Below, in pieces: positions 1-9,453 of a DNA stretch of 64,000 bases. The position numbers were made by a program, and so were the translations under genes. This stretch comes from Bifidobacterium sp. ESL0800 (GTDB lineage Bacteria > Actinomycetota > Actinomycetes > Actinomycetales > Bifidobacteriaceae). The notes under the pieces were generated by a model. It had not been told where the DNA came from. It worked only from the letters and a program-made list of their open reading frames with translations, and made no database searches. Location: the NCBI RefSeq assembly GCF_029395355.1, contig NZ_CP113913.1:992001-1056000 (forward strand). Direction: 5' to 3'. The first letter of the stretch is position 1, and the number at the start of each line of letters is the position of its first letter.

Positions 1-340
1 GTTCCGCCCCGTCATAGTTGACCACGTGCTGAAGCACCATGTCGAGCACGGCCATCAGGACCATGCACACGTAAAGCCTGATCATGTAGGTCTTTTTGCT
101 GTGCGTGTGCGAGAAGCCGATGACACTGACGAAGAAGAACAGCGTGGCCACGGGCCGGCCGAACCAGTCGAGCCAGTTGGGCGCGCCCTGCGAGGCGAAC
201 ATCTGGTGGACGTGGTCGACCACCATCAGCACCACGCCGATCATCTTGATGTCGAAGGTCGTCAGTCCGAAACGCCGTTGCCGACTCGAGCCGGACAATC
301 CGGACAATGCCGTTTGTTTTGATTGATTCGTTACATCCAT
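1..340 (-). CDS. TraX-like integral membrane protein, 3' part cut off by the window
   Basis: The frame is open from an ATG at 340 to the window edge (113 codons), so the C-terminus is missing. The N-terminal 25 residues are polar. They are followed by a hydrophobic segment with the pattern GVVLMVVDHVHQMF, and then by GRPVATLFFFVSVIGF and SHTHSKKTYMIRLYV. This matches the opening of TraX/acyltransferase-like membrane proteins, where an Asp-His pair sits in the first membrane helix. The F-plasmid TraX acetylates pilin. The role of chromosomal homologues in bifidobacteria is not known to me, so I assign only the family. The start is uncertain because no clear Shine-Dalgarno sequence precedes the ATG. 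The two forward frames over this stretch are antisense shadows. Confidence 0.6.
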   Translation of the reverse strand, partial: MDVTNQSKQTALSGLSGSSRQRRFGLTTFDIKMIGVVLMVVDHVHQMFASQGAPNWLDWFGRPVATLFFFVSVIGFSHTHSKKTYMIRLYVCMVLMAVLDMVLQHVVNYDGAE

Positions 341-766
341 ATTGCCGATATTGTTTTTCACTCAGCTATTCCTTATAGTCTGTACCATATATATAAAGGT
401 TCTTGTTTGGTTTAAATGTTCTGCCTACCGATTTTCCCCTGGAGCATTATGCAGCTTGTATGTACAAAGCTCTTCACCGATATTCGAGAATACGCTATTA
501 CGATCGCTTCGCCATCGTCCTTCAGGATGAAATTTAAGATGTAATATGTCAACGACCAGTAAAACTCTCTCCTCAAAACAGCTGAAAATCATTATCGCGT
601 CTGTGCCTGTTACACGTTCACAACCCTCACATCAGTAGGCTTCCACGATATTTGTCTTGAGCGGACCACCGATTATCTCAACAAAGCGATAAACTTCAAA
701 ATAGTGACGTAATCGACAATTCGGCGACTTTGAAAGACACTTGGAAAGGAATCGGGTGATCAGGAA
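341..766. other. AT-rich divergent intergenic region
   Basis: This 426-base gap lies between the leftward TraX-like gene and the rightward DsbA-like gene, so it should hold both promoters. It is visibly richer in A/T than its neighbours. One imperfect inverted repeat (AGCTTGTA at 453-460 and TACAAAGCT at 463-471) could be an operator or a weak hairpin. I see no convincing gene, tRNA or riboswitch. The 62-codon forward frame at 342-530 has no ribosome-binding site or recognisable similarity. Confidence 0.4.
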
Positions 767-1738
767 ATGAGCGGTATCGGTAAACATTCCCGGTCGCGCG
801 CTTCGTCAAAGCGTAGGATTCCATCCATCCTGACTTCCACGCCCCCGGACAGTGTCAGCGACGGCGAAACCCGTACACAATCCAACGGCGGCGTCATCGG
901 ACGCAACCAGTTGATCATCGGAGGCATCGCCGTAGCCATCGTGATGGTGCTGGTTCTGGTCATCGGCATTTCCATCGGCATCAATCAAGGCAAGAAGTCG
1001 AAACAGACACTTCCCGAAACCCAAGCCCAGGCCTATGACGACCTGCAGCGAGTCAAAGACAAGCCGACCAATTCCACCGAAGAGGGCGGACTCCCCGCCT
1101 ACCGCGAGACGCAGCGCAATTCCGAAGCCCCGACCGTGGAAATCTATGAGGACTTCCTCTGCCCCTACTGCGGGGACTTGACTCGCGCGCTTGCGCCGAC
1201 ATTGGAAAAACTGCAGGAGGCGCGACAGATAAATCTGGAATTTCATATCGTCAATCTGTATGACACTCCTTCCACGAATCGGTATGCCACCCGGGCGGCG
1301 AATGCGGTGGCGTATGTATCCGAACACGATGCGAAACACGTGACGGCATTCGTGGGCGCATTGTTCGCCAAAGATTTCCAGCCCGACGCCGTTCATTACA
1401 AAGACGTCAGCGACAAGCAAATCGCAGCCCAGGCGCAAAAGGCCGGAGTAAGCCGTGATGTTGCCGAAGCCGCGGTCAAGGCACCGTATGCATCCTTCAT
1501 CAGCAAGGCAACGGTCTATGACACCAAGCGGAAAGAGCTTTTTACCGATATGAATGACAGCAAAGGGTTCTTCCCTCCGACAATCCGCATCAACGGAAAG
1601 GTCTCGAAACTCAACACCACCGACAACGACGGCAAAATCATCCAGCGGTTCATCACCAATCTGGGACTGCGGATACCGGATGTCGGAGTCCCCAGCGAGT
1701 TGCCGACAATCGGTCCGGACACTTCATACGAGGATTAG
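767..1738 (+). CDS. membrane-anchored DsbA-like thioredoxin-fold protein
   Basis: This is a 323-residue protein with a basic, Ser/Arg-rich cytoplasmic N-terminus. One transmembrane segment (about residues 46-71, IIGGIAVAIVMVLVLVIGIS) follows, then an extracytoplasmic thioredoxin-like domain of the DsbA/Thioredoxin_4 type. The active-site motif CPYC lies in YEDFLCPYCGDLTRAL near residue 130. Proteins of this class form or shuffle disulfides in secreted proteins outside the membrane. A purine-rich stretch (GGAAAGGA and CAGGAA) precedes the ATG. The gene stands alone, followed by a strong bidirectional terminator. No DsbB or VKOR re-oxidising partner is in the window. Family confident; substrate unknown. 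Confidence 0.85.
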   Translation: MSGIGKHSRSRASSKRRIPSILTSTPPDSVSDGETRTQSNGGVIGRNQLIIGGIAVAIVMVLVLVIGISIGINQGKKSKQTLPETQAQAYDDLQRVKDKPTNSTEEGGLPAYRETQRNSEAPTVEIYEDFLCPYCGDLTRALAPTLEKLQEARQINLEFHIVNLYDTPSTNRYATRAANAVAYVSEHDAKHVTAFVGALFAKDFQPDAVHYKDVSDKQIAAQAQKAGVSRDVAEAAVKAPYASFISKATVYDTKRKELFTDMNDSKGFFPPTIRINGKVSKLNTTDNDGKIIQRFITNLGLRIPDVGVPSELPTIGPDTSYED

Positions 1739-1824
1739 GAATAAAAAGGCTTAGCACCATCATGCAACGGCGGTTCAATCGCACCTGAACGTTAGCTCTG
1801 TAATAAAGCGATTTTTACGATATA

Positions 1825-1874
1825 AAAAGGGTTGTGGTCAACCGATGATGACACCGGTTGACCACAACCCTTTT
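1825..1874. terminator. bidirectional intrinsic terminator between dsbA-like gene and ileS
   Basis: Perfect 20-base arms at 1825-1844 and 1855-1874 with a 10-base loop. Each arm begins with AAAA and ends the opposite arm with TTTT, so the hairpin has a U-run in both directions. It serves the rightward thioredoxin-fold gene and the leftward ileS. Confidence 0.9.
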
Positions 1875-1930
1875 CTCACCCTACCGAGCGTTGCCGCATT
1901 TCTGTTTTGCCACTAAAACAACGACGGCTG

Positions 1931-4900
1931 TTACTGTTTCGCGACGGTTACTTTCAGCTCGTCAGCGGATGCGTCGGCGTTGATCTCGAGCGTCGTGGCG
2001 AGCGTCTCGTGGGCGATCAGATCGCGGAACTGCTCGGCCTTGGGCGCATCGGCCGCCGGCACATCGAGCTTGAGACCGATGCGGTCGGTGATGTCGAGAT
2101 CAGCGGCCTTGCGGGCGTCCTGCACGGCGCGGATGGCGTCACGCGCATAGCCTTCGGCGATCAGGTCGTCGTTGAGCTCGGTGTCGAGGATGACGAAACC
2201 ACCACCGGGAAGGGCTGCGGAAACGTCGTTGGCGCGATCGGCGGCCGCGACCTCCTCGACCTGGTTGATCAGCGTATATTCGCCTTCCTCCAGCTTCAGG
2301 TCGCCATTTGGAGTCTCGACGACCGGGGCACCGGATTCGTCGACATGCCACGACCCGGACTTGGAGGCCTTGATGGCGAACTGCACCTGCTTGCCCAGTC
2401 TCGGGCCGGCCTTGCGGGCGTTGACCTTGAGATCGTGCACGATCTTCAGACCGTGTTTGCCGGCGTCTGCGAGCGTGGAGAATTCCACGTCCTTGACGTT
2501 GAGCTCAGTCTTCAAGATATCGTCGTAATCGGCGACACCATCGGGATTGTCGACCAGAACGGTGAGCTTGGCCAGCGGCTGGCGCACGCGAATCTGGCAG
2601 GACTTGCGCAGCGAGAGCGTGCCGGAAACGACCTCGCGCACCTGTTCCATGGCGTCGACCAAGGCCGGCTCATCGACCAGCACACGGCCCAGCTCGGTCT
2701 CTTTACCTTGGTTGAGTTCACTGGTCGATTCGGCGTTCGCGCCGACATCGTGGGACTGCTCGTCGGCAACGGTGACGAACGGCCATTGCGCAAGGTGCAC
2801 CGATTCCCCACCGGTCAAGCCACGCCAGATCGACTCGGACTCCATCGGGGCGAGCGGCGCCATGACGCGCATCAGAACTTCGAGCACGGTGTAGAGCGTG
2901 TTGAACGCCTGCTCATCCTCGTTCCAGAACCGCTCGCGGTTGTTGCGGATGTACCAGTTGGTGAGCATGTCGATGAAGTCCTGCACCGTGGCACAGGCAT
3001 CTGAGATGGCGAAGGTGTCGAGCGCGTGCTCGACCGCGACCACCAGGCGGCGGGTGCGAGCCAGCAGGTAGCGGTCCATGTTGGGCAGTCCGGCCACCTC
3101 GTCAGCGCGCAGCGCGCGTGCGTCGTAGCCCTTGCCGCCGTTGGCCGCATTGGCGTAGAGCGTGAAGAAGTAGTACGAGCTCCACACCGGCAGCAGCACC
3201 TGGCGCACGGTGTCGCGGATGCCGTCGGCGGTGACGATGAGGTTGCCGCCGCGCAGGATCGGCGAGGACATAAGGAACCAGCGCATCGCGTCGGAGCCGT
3301 AGTCGTTGAACACGCCGTTGACGTCCGGGTAATTGCGCAGGTGCTTGCTCATCTTCTGTCCGTCGTCGCCCAGGACGATGCCGTGGCAGATGACGTTCTT
3401 GAAGGCGGGACGGTCGAAAAGGGCCGTCGCCATGACGTGCAAGACGTAGAACCAGCCGCGGGTCTGGCCGATGTATTCGACCACGTAGTCGGCCGGGAAG
3501 TGCTGTTCGAAGTACTCCTTGTTCTCGAAGGGGTAATGGAACTGCGCGAAGGGCATCGAGCCGGACTCGAACCAGCAGTCGAGCACGTCGGAGATGCGGT
3601 GCATATGCGACTTGCCGGTCGGGTCGTCGGGGTTGACGCGCGTGAGGTTGTCGATGTAGGGGCGGTGCATGTTGACCTTGCCCTCGCCGTCGCGCGGATA
3701 GTCGCCGAAATCGGCCTTCAGCTCATCGAGCGAGCCGTAGACGTCGACGCGCGGGTACTTCGGATCGTCGGAAACCCAGACGGGAATCGGCGAGCCCCAG
3801 AAGCGGTTACGCGAGATCGACCAGTCGCGTGCGTTCTGCAGCCACTTGCCGAACTGACCGTCCTTGACGTTCTCGGGGATCCAGTTGATCTTCTGGTTGT
3901 TCTCGAGCAGGCGATCCTTGACCTTGGTCACGGAGACGAACCACGAGGAGACCGGCTTGTAGATCAGCGGGGTGCCGCAGCGCCAGCAGTGCGGGTAGGA
4001 GTGTACGTAGCTCTTCTCCTGGAAGAGCAAAGCACGATGGTCCTCGGGAACACGAGCGATCGGGCCGTCGCCGGCGCGCAGGTTGCGCAGAATCGGCAGG
4101 TTCGCGTCGAAGACGTACATGCCCTCATAGTCCGGGCATGCGGAGGTGAAGGTGCAGCTGGCGTCGAGCACGTCGATGGAGTTGACACCGGCAGCGTTCA
4201 GCGTGTTCATATCGTCTTCGCCATAAGGCGCCTGATGGACCAGGCCGGTGCCCTCGACGGTGTCGACGTAGTCGGCGGCGAGGATCTGGTAGGCGTTCGG
4301 GCCGGGCACATGGCCCTCGCTCTCGGCCTCGTCACCTGCGAAGTACGGGAAGACCGGCCAGTAGCGGCGGCCGACCAGTTCTTTGCCTTTCAGCTCACGA
4401 ACGACCTCGTAGTTCTCGCCGAGTTCCTTGGCGTACGACCCCAAGAGCGGCTTGCCCAGGTAGAACTTCTTGCCGGCGAATTTGCCCTCGGTGGGCTTCA
4501 CCTCGACGTAATCGATGTCGTTGCCCACAACGATCAGGAAGTTGGTGGGCGTGGTCCAAGGCGTCGTGGTCCAGAAGACGGCGTAGGCGTCGTCCTCGTC
4601 GCGCATCCTGACGGCGACGGAGACGGTGGTGTCCTGGCGGTCCTGGTAGACGTCGGCGTCCATGCGCAGCTCGTGCGCGGAAAGCGGGGTGCGGTCCTTC
4701 GGGCAGTACGGCAGCACGCGGTAGCCCTTGTAGGCCAGGCCCTTGTCGTAGAGCGTCTTGAAGGCCCACATCACCGACTCCATGTAGGTGGTGTTCAGCG
4801 TCTTGTAGCCATGCTCGAAATCGACCCAGCGGGCCTGGCGGTGGACATAGTCCTTCCACTCGTTCGTATATTTGAGAACGGACTTGCGGCAGGCGTCGTT

Positions 4901-5311
4901 GAACTTCTCGATGCCCATCTCCTCGATCTGGTCGACCGATTCGATGCCGAGCTCCTTCTGCGCTTCGAGTTCGGCCGGCAGGCCGTGGGTGTCCCAGCCG
5001 AAAACGCGGCTGACCTTGCGGCCCTTCATGGTCTGGTAGCGAGGAATGACGTCCTTGGCGTAGCCGGTCAGCAGGTGACCGTAGTGCGGAAGGCCGTTGG
5101 CGAAAGGCGGGCCGTCGAAGAAGACGAATTCGTTGTCGCTGTGGTCGCCGCTGGGATTGCGTTCGACGGATTTGTTGAAGGTATCATCCTTGTCCCAATA
5201 GTCGAGCACCGACTCTTCCATCTTCGGGAAGCTCGGGTTCGGCGCGACGTGCGCGCTCTGCTCGCCTACGGACGCTTTGGGGTACACATGTGAATTGGTG
5301 GTTTCGCTCAC
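1931..5311 (-). CDS. ileS: isoleucyl-tRNA synthetase
   Basis: Class I synthetase that charges tRNA-Ile. With the GTG start chosen here it has 1126 residues, the long form usual in actinobacteria. The HIGH motif is HYGH at residues 76-79 (in DGPPFANGLPHYGH), and the KMSKS loop is KMSKH near residue 653. The editing domain and C-terminal anticodon-binding region follow in order. The frame stays open upstream to 5443, but the GTG at 5311 is preceded by GAGGAG with six-base spacing. That Shine-Dalgarno element is also the target of a complementary sequence in the leader, which settles the start. The ATGs at 5338 and 5344 are inside the T-box expression platform. Expression is expected to rise when tRNA-Ile is uncharged. 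Confidence 0.95.
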   Translation of the reverse strand: MSETTNSHVYPKASVGEQSAHVAPNPSFPKMEESVLDYWDKDDTFNKSVERNPSGDHSDNEFVFFDGPPFANGLPHYGHLLTGYAKDVIPRYQTMKGRKVSRVFGWDTHGLPAELEAQKELGIESVDQIEEMGIEKFNDACRKSVLKYTNEWKDYVHRQARWVDFEHGYKTLNTTYMESVMWAFKTLYDKGLAYKGYRVLPYCPKDRTPLSAHELRMDADVYQDRQDTTVSVAVRMRDEDDAYAVFWTTTPWTTPTNFLIVVGNDIDYVEVKPTEGKFAGKKFYLGKPLLGSYAKELGENYEVVRELKGKELVGRRYWPVFPYFAGDEAESEGHVPGPNAYQILAADYVDTVEGTGLVHQAPYGEDDMNTLNAAGVNSIDVLDASCTFTSACPDYEGMYVFDANLPILRNLRAGDGPIARVPEDHRALLFQEKSYVHSYPHCWRCGTPLIYKPVSSWFVSVTKVKDRLLENNQKINWIPENVKDGQFGKWLQNARDWSISRNRFWGSPIPVWVSDDPKYPRVDVYGSLDELKADFGDYPRDGEGKVNMHRPYIDNLTRVNPDDPTGKSHMHRISDVLDCWFESGSMPFAQFHYPFENKEYFEQHFPADYVVEYIGQTRGWFYVLHVMATALFDRPAFKNVICHGIVLGDDGQKMSKHLRNYPDVNGVFNDYGSDAMRWFLMSSPILRGGNLIVTADGIRDTVRQVLLPVWSSYYFFTLYANAANGGKGYDARALRADEVAGLPNMDRYLLARTRRLVVAVEHALDTFAISDACATVQDFIDMLTNWYIRNNRERFWNEDEQAFNTLYTVLEVLMRVMAPLAPMESESIWRGLTGGESVHLAQWPFVTVADEQSHDVGANAESTSELNQGKETELGRVLVDEPALVDAMEQVREVVSGTLSLRKSCQIRVRQPLAKLTVLVDNPDGVADYDDILKTELNVKDVEFSTLADAGKHGLKIVHDLKVNARKAGPRLGKQVQFAIKASKSGSWHVDESGAPVVETPNGDLKLEEGEYTLINQVEEVAAADRANDVSAALPGGGFVILDTELNDDLIAEGYARDAIRAVQDARKAADLDITDRIGLKLDVPAADAPKAEQFRDLIAHETLATTLEINADASADELKVTVAKQ

Positions 5312-5613
5312 CGCACTCTCCTCGCTTGCAGGTTTCATTGCCATGTCCTGCGAGGACGATGCAGCTTCACCGCGCCATTGACGCGACACCCGCACACCGC
5401 GGTACCACCCCGCTTGTCGTATTGGTTCGCATTCCCGAATCAATCAGGCCATCGACACCATCGAGACCACAATCCCCCGAGATCGCAATTTCATACGACC
5501 GCTTGAAACAGGCTGTTTCGGGCCACCCCGTCGGTTCTAATAAGCCAGCCACACACCGTGCGGCACAACCGTTCTTCCGAAAGCTCCCCGCCGATAACGG
5601 ATCCGCGCTTATG
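5312..5613 (-). promoter_or_regulatory. ileS T-box riboswitch leader, translational type
   Basis: Reading leftward, the leader contains a stem I core with CCGTTATCGGCGGGGAGC then TTCGGAAGAACGG. This carries an ATC isoleucine specifier at 5595-5593, as in actinobacterial ileS leaders. The T-box itself, GGGTGGTACCGCGGTG, is at 5410-5395 (TGGT bulge for the tRNA acceptor end). Downstream, TCCTCGC (5356-5350) is exactly complementary to GCGAGGA (5325-5319), which holds the ileS Shine-Dalgarno. There is no terminator hairpin with a U-run. The layout therefore fits translation control: with charged tRNA the ribosome site is masked, and with uncharged tRNA it is freed. Confidence 0.9.
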
Positions 5614-5619
5614 TTGCAT

Positions 5620-5647
5620 ACTATAACACCGGACGAGGATTGTGAAA
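5620..5647 (-). promoter_or_regulatory. probable ileS promoter
   Basis: On the minus strand a TTTCAC box (5647-5642) is separated by 16 bases from TATAGT (5625-5620). That would place the transcript start near 5613, just before the T-box stem I. Boxes were matched by eye only. Confidence 0.5.
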
Positions 5648-5695
5648 TCGCTCTGTCCGGTGCATGAACAATAAATATATATGGCTTTTATCTCT

Positions 5696-6577
5696 TTAGA
5701 AGACCTCGAAACCGTGGGCCTTGAACTGGTCACGGACACGCTTCTTCAGATCCTTGGACGGCCCTTCCTTGGTCTCCAGCGGATAATCGTAGTGGAGCTC
5801 GTGCCACTTCGGACGACCAAGCTGGTGGAACGGCAAGACATCGATGTGCTCGACGGCATCGCCAAAGCTCTCGCAGATCTTGGCCACGTTCTCGACGTTC
5901 TCGACGCTGTCCGTAAGCCCCGGGACGAGCACGAAACGCACCCAGATCTTCTTGCCGGCCTTGTTGAGCCTCTGGCCGAAATCGATGGTCGGTGCCAGCT
6001 GGCTGCCGGTGACCTTGTGATAGGTCTCTTCGTCGCCGGACTTGACATCGAGCAGACACAAGTCGATGTCGTCGATCATCTCATCGGTCCAGTCCTTGTT
6101 CAGGAAGCCGGAAGTGTCGAGGCAGGTGTGGATGCCTTCCTGATGCACCGCGTGGAAGACGCGGGAGACGAACTTGCCCTGCATCATCGACTCGCCACCC
6201 GAGAAGGTGACTCCCCCGCCGGTGCTCTGAAAAACGTCTTTATAACGCGTGACACGCTCGATCATATCGTCGAGATAGACCGGCTGGCCGTCACGCATCT
6301 TCCATGTGTCCGGGTTCTGGCAGAACTGGCAGCGCAACGGGCATCCGCTCATAAACACCGTCATTCTGGTCCCTGGTCCGTCGACCGACGTGTTGATATC
6401 CCATGAATGCACGAAGCCGATGTCGCCGGTACGCAGTGCATTGATGCGATCGTGACGGTCCAATCCTATAGGAGATTGAAAGCCCGAAAGCCCGCCCATC
6501 AACGTGTGCTTCGCATATACTTTCGAAACCTTCAGCATATGCTGCGTCGTGGTTCTAAATTGAGTCGTTTCGGACAT
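5696..6577 (-). CDS. pflA: pyruvate formate-lyase-activating enzyme
   Basis: Radical-SAM enzyme of 293 residues that abstracts a hydrogen from the glycine of PflB. The iron-sulfur cluster ligands are visible as CPLRCQFC (Cys79, Cys83, Cys86), followed by PDTWK and the SAM-binding STGGGVTFSGGE motif typical of PflA. Two ATGs occur in tandem. The second (6577) has AAGGAGG six bases upstream, so it is chosen; the frame extends further but without a ribosome site. It lies downstream of pflB on the same strand with a gap of about 230 bases containing a hairpin, so it may also have its own promoter. Its stop is only about 50 bases from the ileS promoter. Confidence 0.93.
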   Translation of the reverse strand: MSETTQFRTTTQHMLKVSKVYAKHTLMGGLSGFQSPIGLDRHDRINALRTGDIGFVHSWDINTSVDGPGTRMTVFMSGCPLRCQFCQNPDTWKMRDGQPVYLDDMIERVTRYKDVFQSTGGGVTFSGGESMMQGKFVSRVFHAVHQEGIHTCLDTSGFLNKDWTDEMIDDIDLCLLDVKSGDEETYHKVTGSQLAPTIDFGQRLNKAGKKIWVRFVLVPGLTDSVENVENVAKICESFGDAVEHIDVLPFHQLGRPKWHELHYDYPLETKEGPSKDLKKRVRDQFKAHGFEVF

Positions 6578-6742
6578 CATTGCCCTCCTTGTTAAATTCT
6601 TCATTCCATATTAACGGATTTTAAAGTAAAATCCCAGTCGCCCGGTGCGCCTCAAGCGCAACGTGATGCATGTGATATTCCATAGATAAACCGTCGCTTG
6701 TATCCCCGTCAAAGCCTGTTGAAAAACCTATGAAACATGAGT

Positions 6743-6772
6743 GAAGGGACGGAGCTGACGCTCCGCCCCTTC
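6743..6772 (-). terminator. hairpin downstream of pflB
   Basis: GAAGGGACGGAGC (6743-6755) pairs with GCTCCGCCCCTTC (6760-6772), with one mismatch and a four-base loop. The U-run on the minus strand is weak and displaced, so it may be a leaky terminator or an mRNA-stabilising hairpin between pflB and pflA. Confidence 0.5.
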
Positions 6773-6809
6773 AGATCAATTATTCACCACGTTACTACCG
6801 TGAGTTCTG

Positions 6810-9185
6810 TCACTCGGTGACAGCACCCTGATGGAACGTACGGGAAATCACGTCGAGCTGCTGCTCGCGGGTGAGCTTGACGAAGTTCACCGCATAGCCC
6901 GAGACGCGCACGGTGAGGTGCGGATACTTCTCAGGATGCGCGACGGCGTCCTCAAGCTGCTCCTTGCGCAGCACGTTGATATTGGCGTGATAGAGACCGT
7001 GGCCATTGCCGGAATCCAGGATGCCGACGAGGTTGGTGACGCGCTCTTCCTCATCGCGGCCGAGGCCGTCAGGGGTAATCGTGTTGGTGAGGCTAATGCC
7101 GTCCAGCGCGTCGTTGTAGTTGATCTTGCCGACCGAGAACATGGACGGCAGCATGCCGTGCGAATCCATGCCGTTCTCCGGGTTGGCACCGGGGGCGTAA
7201 GGCTCGCCCTTCTTGTGTCCGCTCGGGAAGGAACCGGTCGCCTTGCCATAGACCACGTTGGAGGTGATGGTCAGGATGGACTGGGTCGGAACCGCGTTGC
7301 GGTAGACCGGCAGAGCCTTGATCTGATCCATGACCGTGGAGACGGTCCACTTGGCGAGGTCATCGGCGCGATCATCGTCGTTGCCGTAGATCGGGAAGTC
7401 GCCGACCGTGCGATAGCCGACCACCAGGTCGTCATCCGCGCCTTCGACATATTCCTTCTCATGGCCTTCGAGGTTCTTCGCATCCTTGTTGTAGATAGGA
7501 TAGACCTTCGCATACTTGAGCGCGGAGAGCGAATCTGCAGCAATCGACAGGCCGGACATGCCGCAACCCAAGGTGCGGTAGACTTCCTTGTCGTGCAGAG
7601 CCATCTCGATGGACTCATACGCATACTTGTCATGCATGTAATGAATGATGTTCAGCGCTTCGATGTAGGTCTCCGAGAGCCACTCAAGGGCCTTCTCGTA
7701 GTTGTCCTTGACCTTCTGATAGTCAAGGGTGCCGTCGGCTTCGGGCTTGATCGGATCGATGATGCCCTTGTCGATGACCTGCATACCGGTCATTTCGTCA
7801 CGGCCGCCGTTGATCGCGTAGAGCAGAGCCTTCGCGGAGTTCACACGAGCGCCGAAGAACTGCATCTGCTTGCCGACACGCATCGGGGAGACGCAGCAAG
7901 CGATGGCGGCGTCGTCGCCCCAGTGGTCGCGAATGTCGCGGTCGGACTCATACTGGATGGCCGAGGTGGCGATGGAGGTACGAGCGCAATAACGCTTGTA
8001 GCCTTCAGGCAGCTTGGAATCCCAGAAGATGGTGATGTTCGGCTCTGGTCCTGGTCCCAGGTGATCGAGGGCCAAGGTGGCGAGCAGACGGAACGAGGTC
8101 TTGGTGACCATGTGGCGTCCGTCATCGGCGAAACCGGCGTCGGACCAGGTGGCCCAGTATGGATCACCGGAGAAGATGTTGTCATAGTCCTTGGTGCGCA
8201 GGAAGCGGACGATACGCAGCTTCATGACGAGCTGGTCGATGATCTCCTGAGCGTCGGATTCGGTGATCTTGCCGGCCTTGAGGTCGCGCTCGAAGTAGGA
8301 ATCGAAGAAGGCGGAGACACGGCCGAAGCTCATGGCGGCGCCATCCTGGCTCTTGACGGAGGCGAGGTAGCCCATGTAGGTCCACTGCACGGCTTCCTGA
8401 GCGGTCTGAGCCGGACGAGAAAGATCGAGGCCATACTCGTTGCCGAGGTTGATGAGCTGCTTCAGCGCGGTGATCTGATCCGAATGCTCTTCGCGGAAGC
8501 GGATCCAATGCTCGATCTCGGCCTCGGTGAAGTCGTTGCGATAAGGAATCGAATCCTTGTCTTCCTTCTTCTTGGCGATCAGATAGTTGACGCCATAGAG
8601 AGCGACACGGCGATAGTCGCCGATGATGCGGCCGCGGCCGTAGGCATCGGGCAGACCGGTGAGGATCTTGTTGTGGCGTGCGAGCTTGATCTGCTTGGTA
8701 TAAACGCCGAAGACACCGTCGTTGTGGGTCTTGCGATACTTGGTGAAGATCGTCTTGATGTTGGGATCAGGCTCTTTGCCTGCTTCCTTGATGGCCTGCT
8801 CGACCATACGCCAGCCGCCGTTCGGCATCATGGCGCGCTTGCAAGGCTCATCGGTCTGAATGCCGACGATGACATTATCATGCTCTTTGTCCATGATGTA
8901 GCCGGGGCCGAAGTTGTCGATGCCGGCCGGGGTGTGGGTATCGACATCATACACACGCTGCTTGCGCTCTACGGCAAGCTGGTTGTTGTCGAGGTACTCC
9001 CACATTTCCTTCGTCTTCGGGGTCGCCGTGGCGAGGAAGGACTCATCGCCATCGTACGGCGTGTAATTCTTCTGAATGAAATCGCGAACATCGATTTCCT
9101 TCTGCCAGTCTCCTCCGACGAAGCCGTTCCAGGCCTTCGCCTGCAGCTCCTCGGCAGATAAAGCAGTCTGATCTACTGCGGTCAT
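6810..9185 (-). CDS. pflB: formate C-acetyltransferase (pyruvate formate-lyase)
   Basis: A 791-residue glycyl-radical enzyme that cleaves pyruvate with CoA to acetyl-CoA and formate. In bifidobacteria this gives extra ATP and redox balance beside lactate production. The catalytic cysteine pair is Cys430-Cys431 in ACCVSPM. The radical-bearing Gly763 sits in the C-terminal RVSGYAV motif. Length and the N-terminal domain match the family. AAGGAG precedes the ATG at 9185 with normal spacing. pflA follows on the same strand. Two near-identical CRP/FNR-type palindromes lie 92-250 bases upstream, suggesting control by a cAMP- or oxygen/redox-responsive regulator. Confidence 0.96.
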   Translation of the reverse strand: MTAVDQTALSAEELQAKAWNGFVGGDWQKEIDVRDFIQKNYTPYDGDESFLATATPKTKEMWEYLDNNQLAVERKQRVYDVDTHTPAGIDNFGPGYIMDKEHDNVIVGIQTDEPCKRAMMPNGGWRMVEQAIKEAGKEPDPNIKTIFTKYRKTHNDGVFGVYTKQIKLARHNKILTGLPDAYGRGRIIGDYRRVALYGVNYLIAKKKEDKDSIPYRNDFTEAEIEHWIRFREEHSDQITALKQLINLGNEYGLDLSRPAQTAQEAVQWTYMGYLASVKSQDGAAMSFGRVSAFFDSYFERDLKAGKITESDAQEIIDQLVMKLRIVRFLRTKDYDNIFSGDPYWATWSDAGFADDGRHMVTKTSFRLLATLALDHLGPGPEPNITIFWDSKLPEGYKRYCARTSIATSAIQYESDRDIRDHWGDDAAIACCVSPMRVGKQMQFFGARVNSAKALLYAINGGRDEMTGMQVIDKGIIDPIKPEADGTLDYQKVKDNYEKALEWLSETYIEALNIIHYMHDKYAYESIEMALHDKEVYRTLGCGMSGLSIAADSLSALKYAKVYPIYNKDAKNLEGHEKEYVEGADDDLVVGYRTVGDFPIYGNDDDRADDLAKWTVSTVMDQIKALPVYRNAVPTQSILTITSNVVYGKATGSFPSGHKKGEPYAPGANPENGMDSHGMLPSMFSVGKINYNDALDGISLTNTITPDGLGRDEEERVTNLVGILDSGNGHGLYHANINVLRKEQLEDAVAHPEKYPHLTVRVSGYAVNFVKLTREQQLDVISRTFHQGAVTE

Positions 9186-9237
9186 TTAGCACTCCTTATT
9201 AGTGGAGCAACGCATCTTCACGTTGCGTTCGATTCCC

Positions 9238-9243
9238 ATTGTA
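9238..9243 (-). promoter_or_regulatory. possible pflB -10 box
   Basis: TACAAT on the minus strand, about 55 bases before the pflB start codon. No good -35 element lies 16-18 bases upstream, which would fit an activator-dependent promoter. Matched by eye. Confidence 0.35.
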
Positions 9244-9276
9244 GAGTGGTCTTCGTCACAAACACAGCCAAATAAA

Positions 9277-9292
9277 TGTGACCTACATCACT
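9277..9292. promoter_or_regulatory. CRP/FNR-family operator, proximal site upstream of pflB
   Basis: TGTGACCTACATCACT matches the CRP-type consensus TGTGA-N6-TCACA at nine of ten fixed positions. On the minus strand it reads AGTGATGTAGGTCACA and lies 92 bases upstream of the pflB start. Which regulator binds cannot be told from the DNA. Confidence 0.6.
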
Positions 9293-9417
9293 TTTTTGCC
9301 TTTTTGTATGCAGCTTTGCTTTTCAAAAATGTTGGGAAAATACCAAAAGCCAATAACGACAACGGTTGCGGGCATTACAGCCGATTCTGAATTTGACGTA
9401 TCAACAACTCAAAAAAA

Positions 9418-9433
9418 TGTGATGTACGTCACT
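9418..9433. promoter_or_regulatory. CRP/FNR-family operator, distal site upstream of pflB
   Basis: TGTGATGTACGTCACT, the same half-sites as the proximal site at 9277 with a different six-base core; centres are 141 bases apart. The stretch 9186-9453 holds only these two sites and the pflB promoter; I see no gene in it. Confidence 0.55.
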
Positions 9434-9453
9434 TTTTATATCAAGGGATAAAA

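Noticed and set aside
3026..5293. 755-codon forward open frame opposite ileS
   Set aside because: Arg/Val/Gly/His-rich translation with no domain, directly antisense to well-supported ileS; typical of high-GC reverse frames.
5290..5667. 125-codon forward open frame over the ileS leader
   Set aside because: The region is explained by the T-box RNA on the opposite strand; no ribosome site.
6650..6690. GTGATGCATGTGAT upstream of pflA as a third CRP-type site
   Set aside because: The half-sites are direct repeats, not inverted, so it does not fit TGTGA-N6-TCACA.
6831..9161. 776-codon forward open frame opposite pflB
   Set aside because: Antisense shadow of a highly conserved gene with strong codon bias; no ribosome site or recognisable motif.
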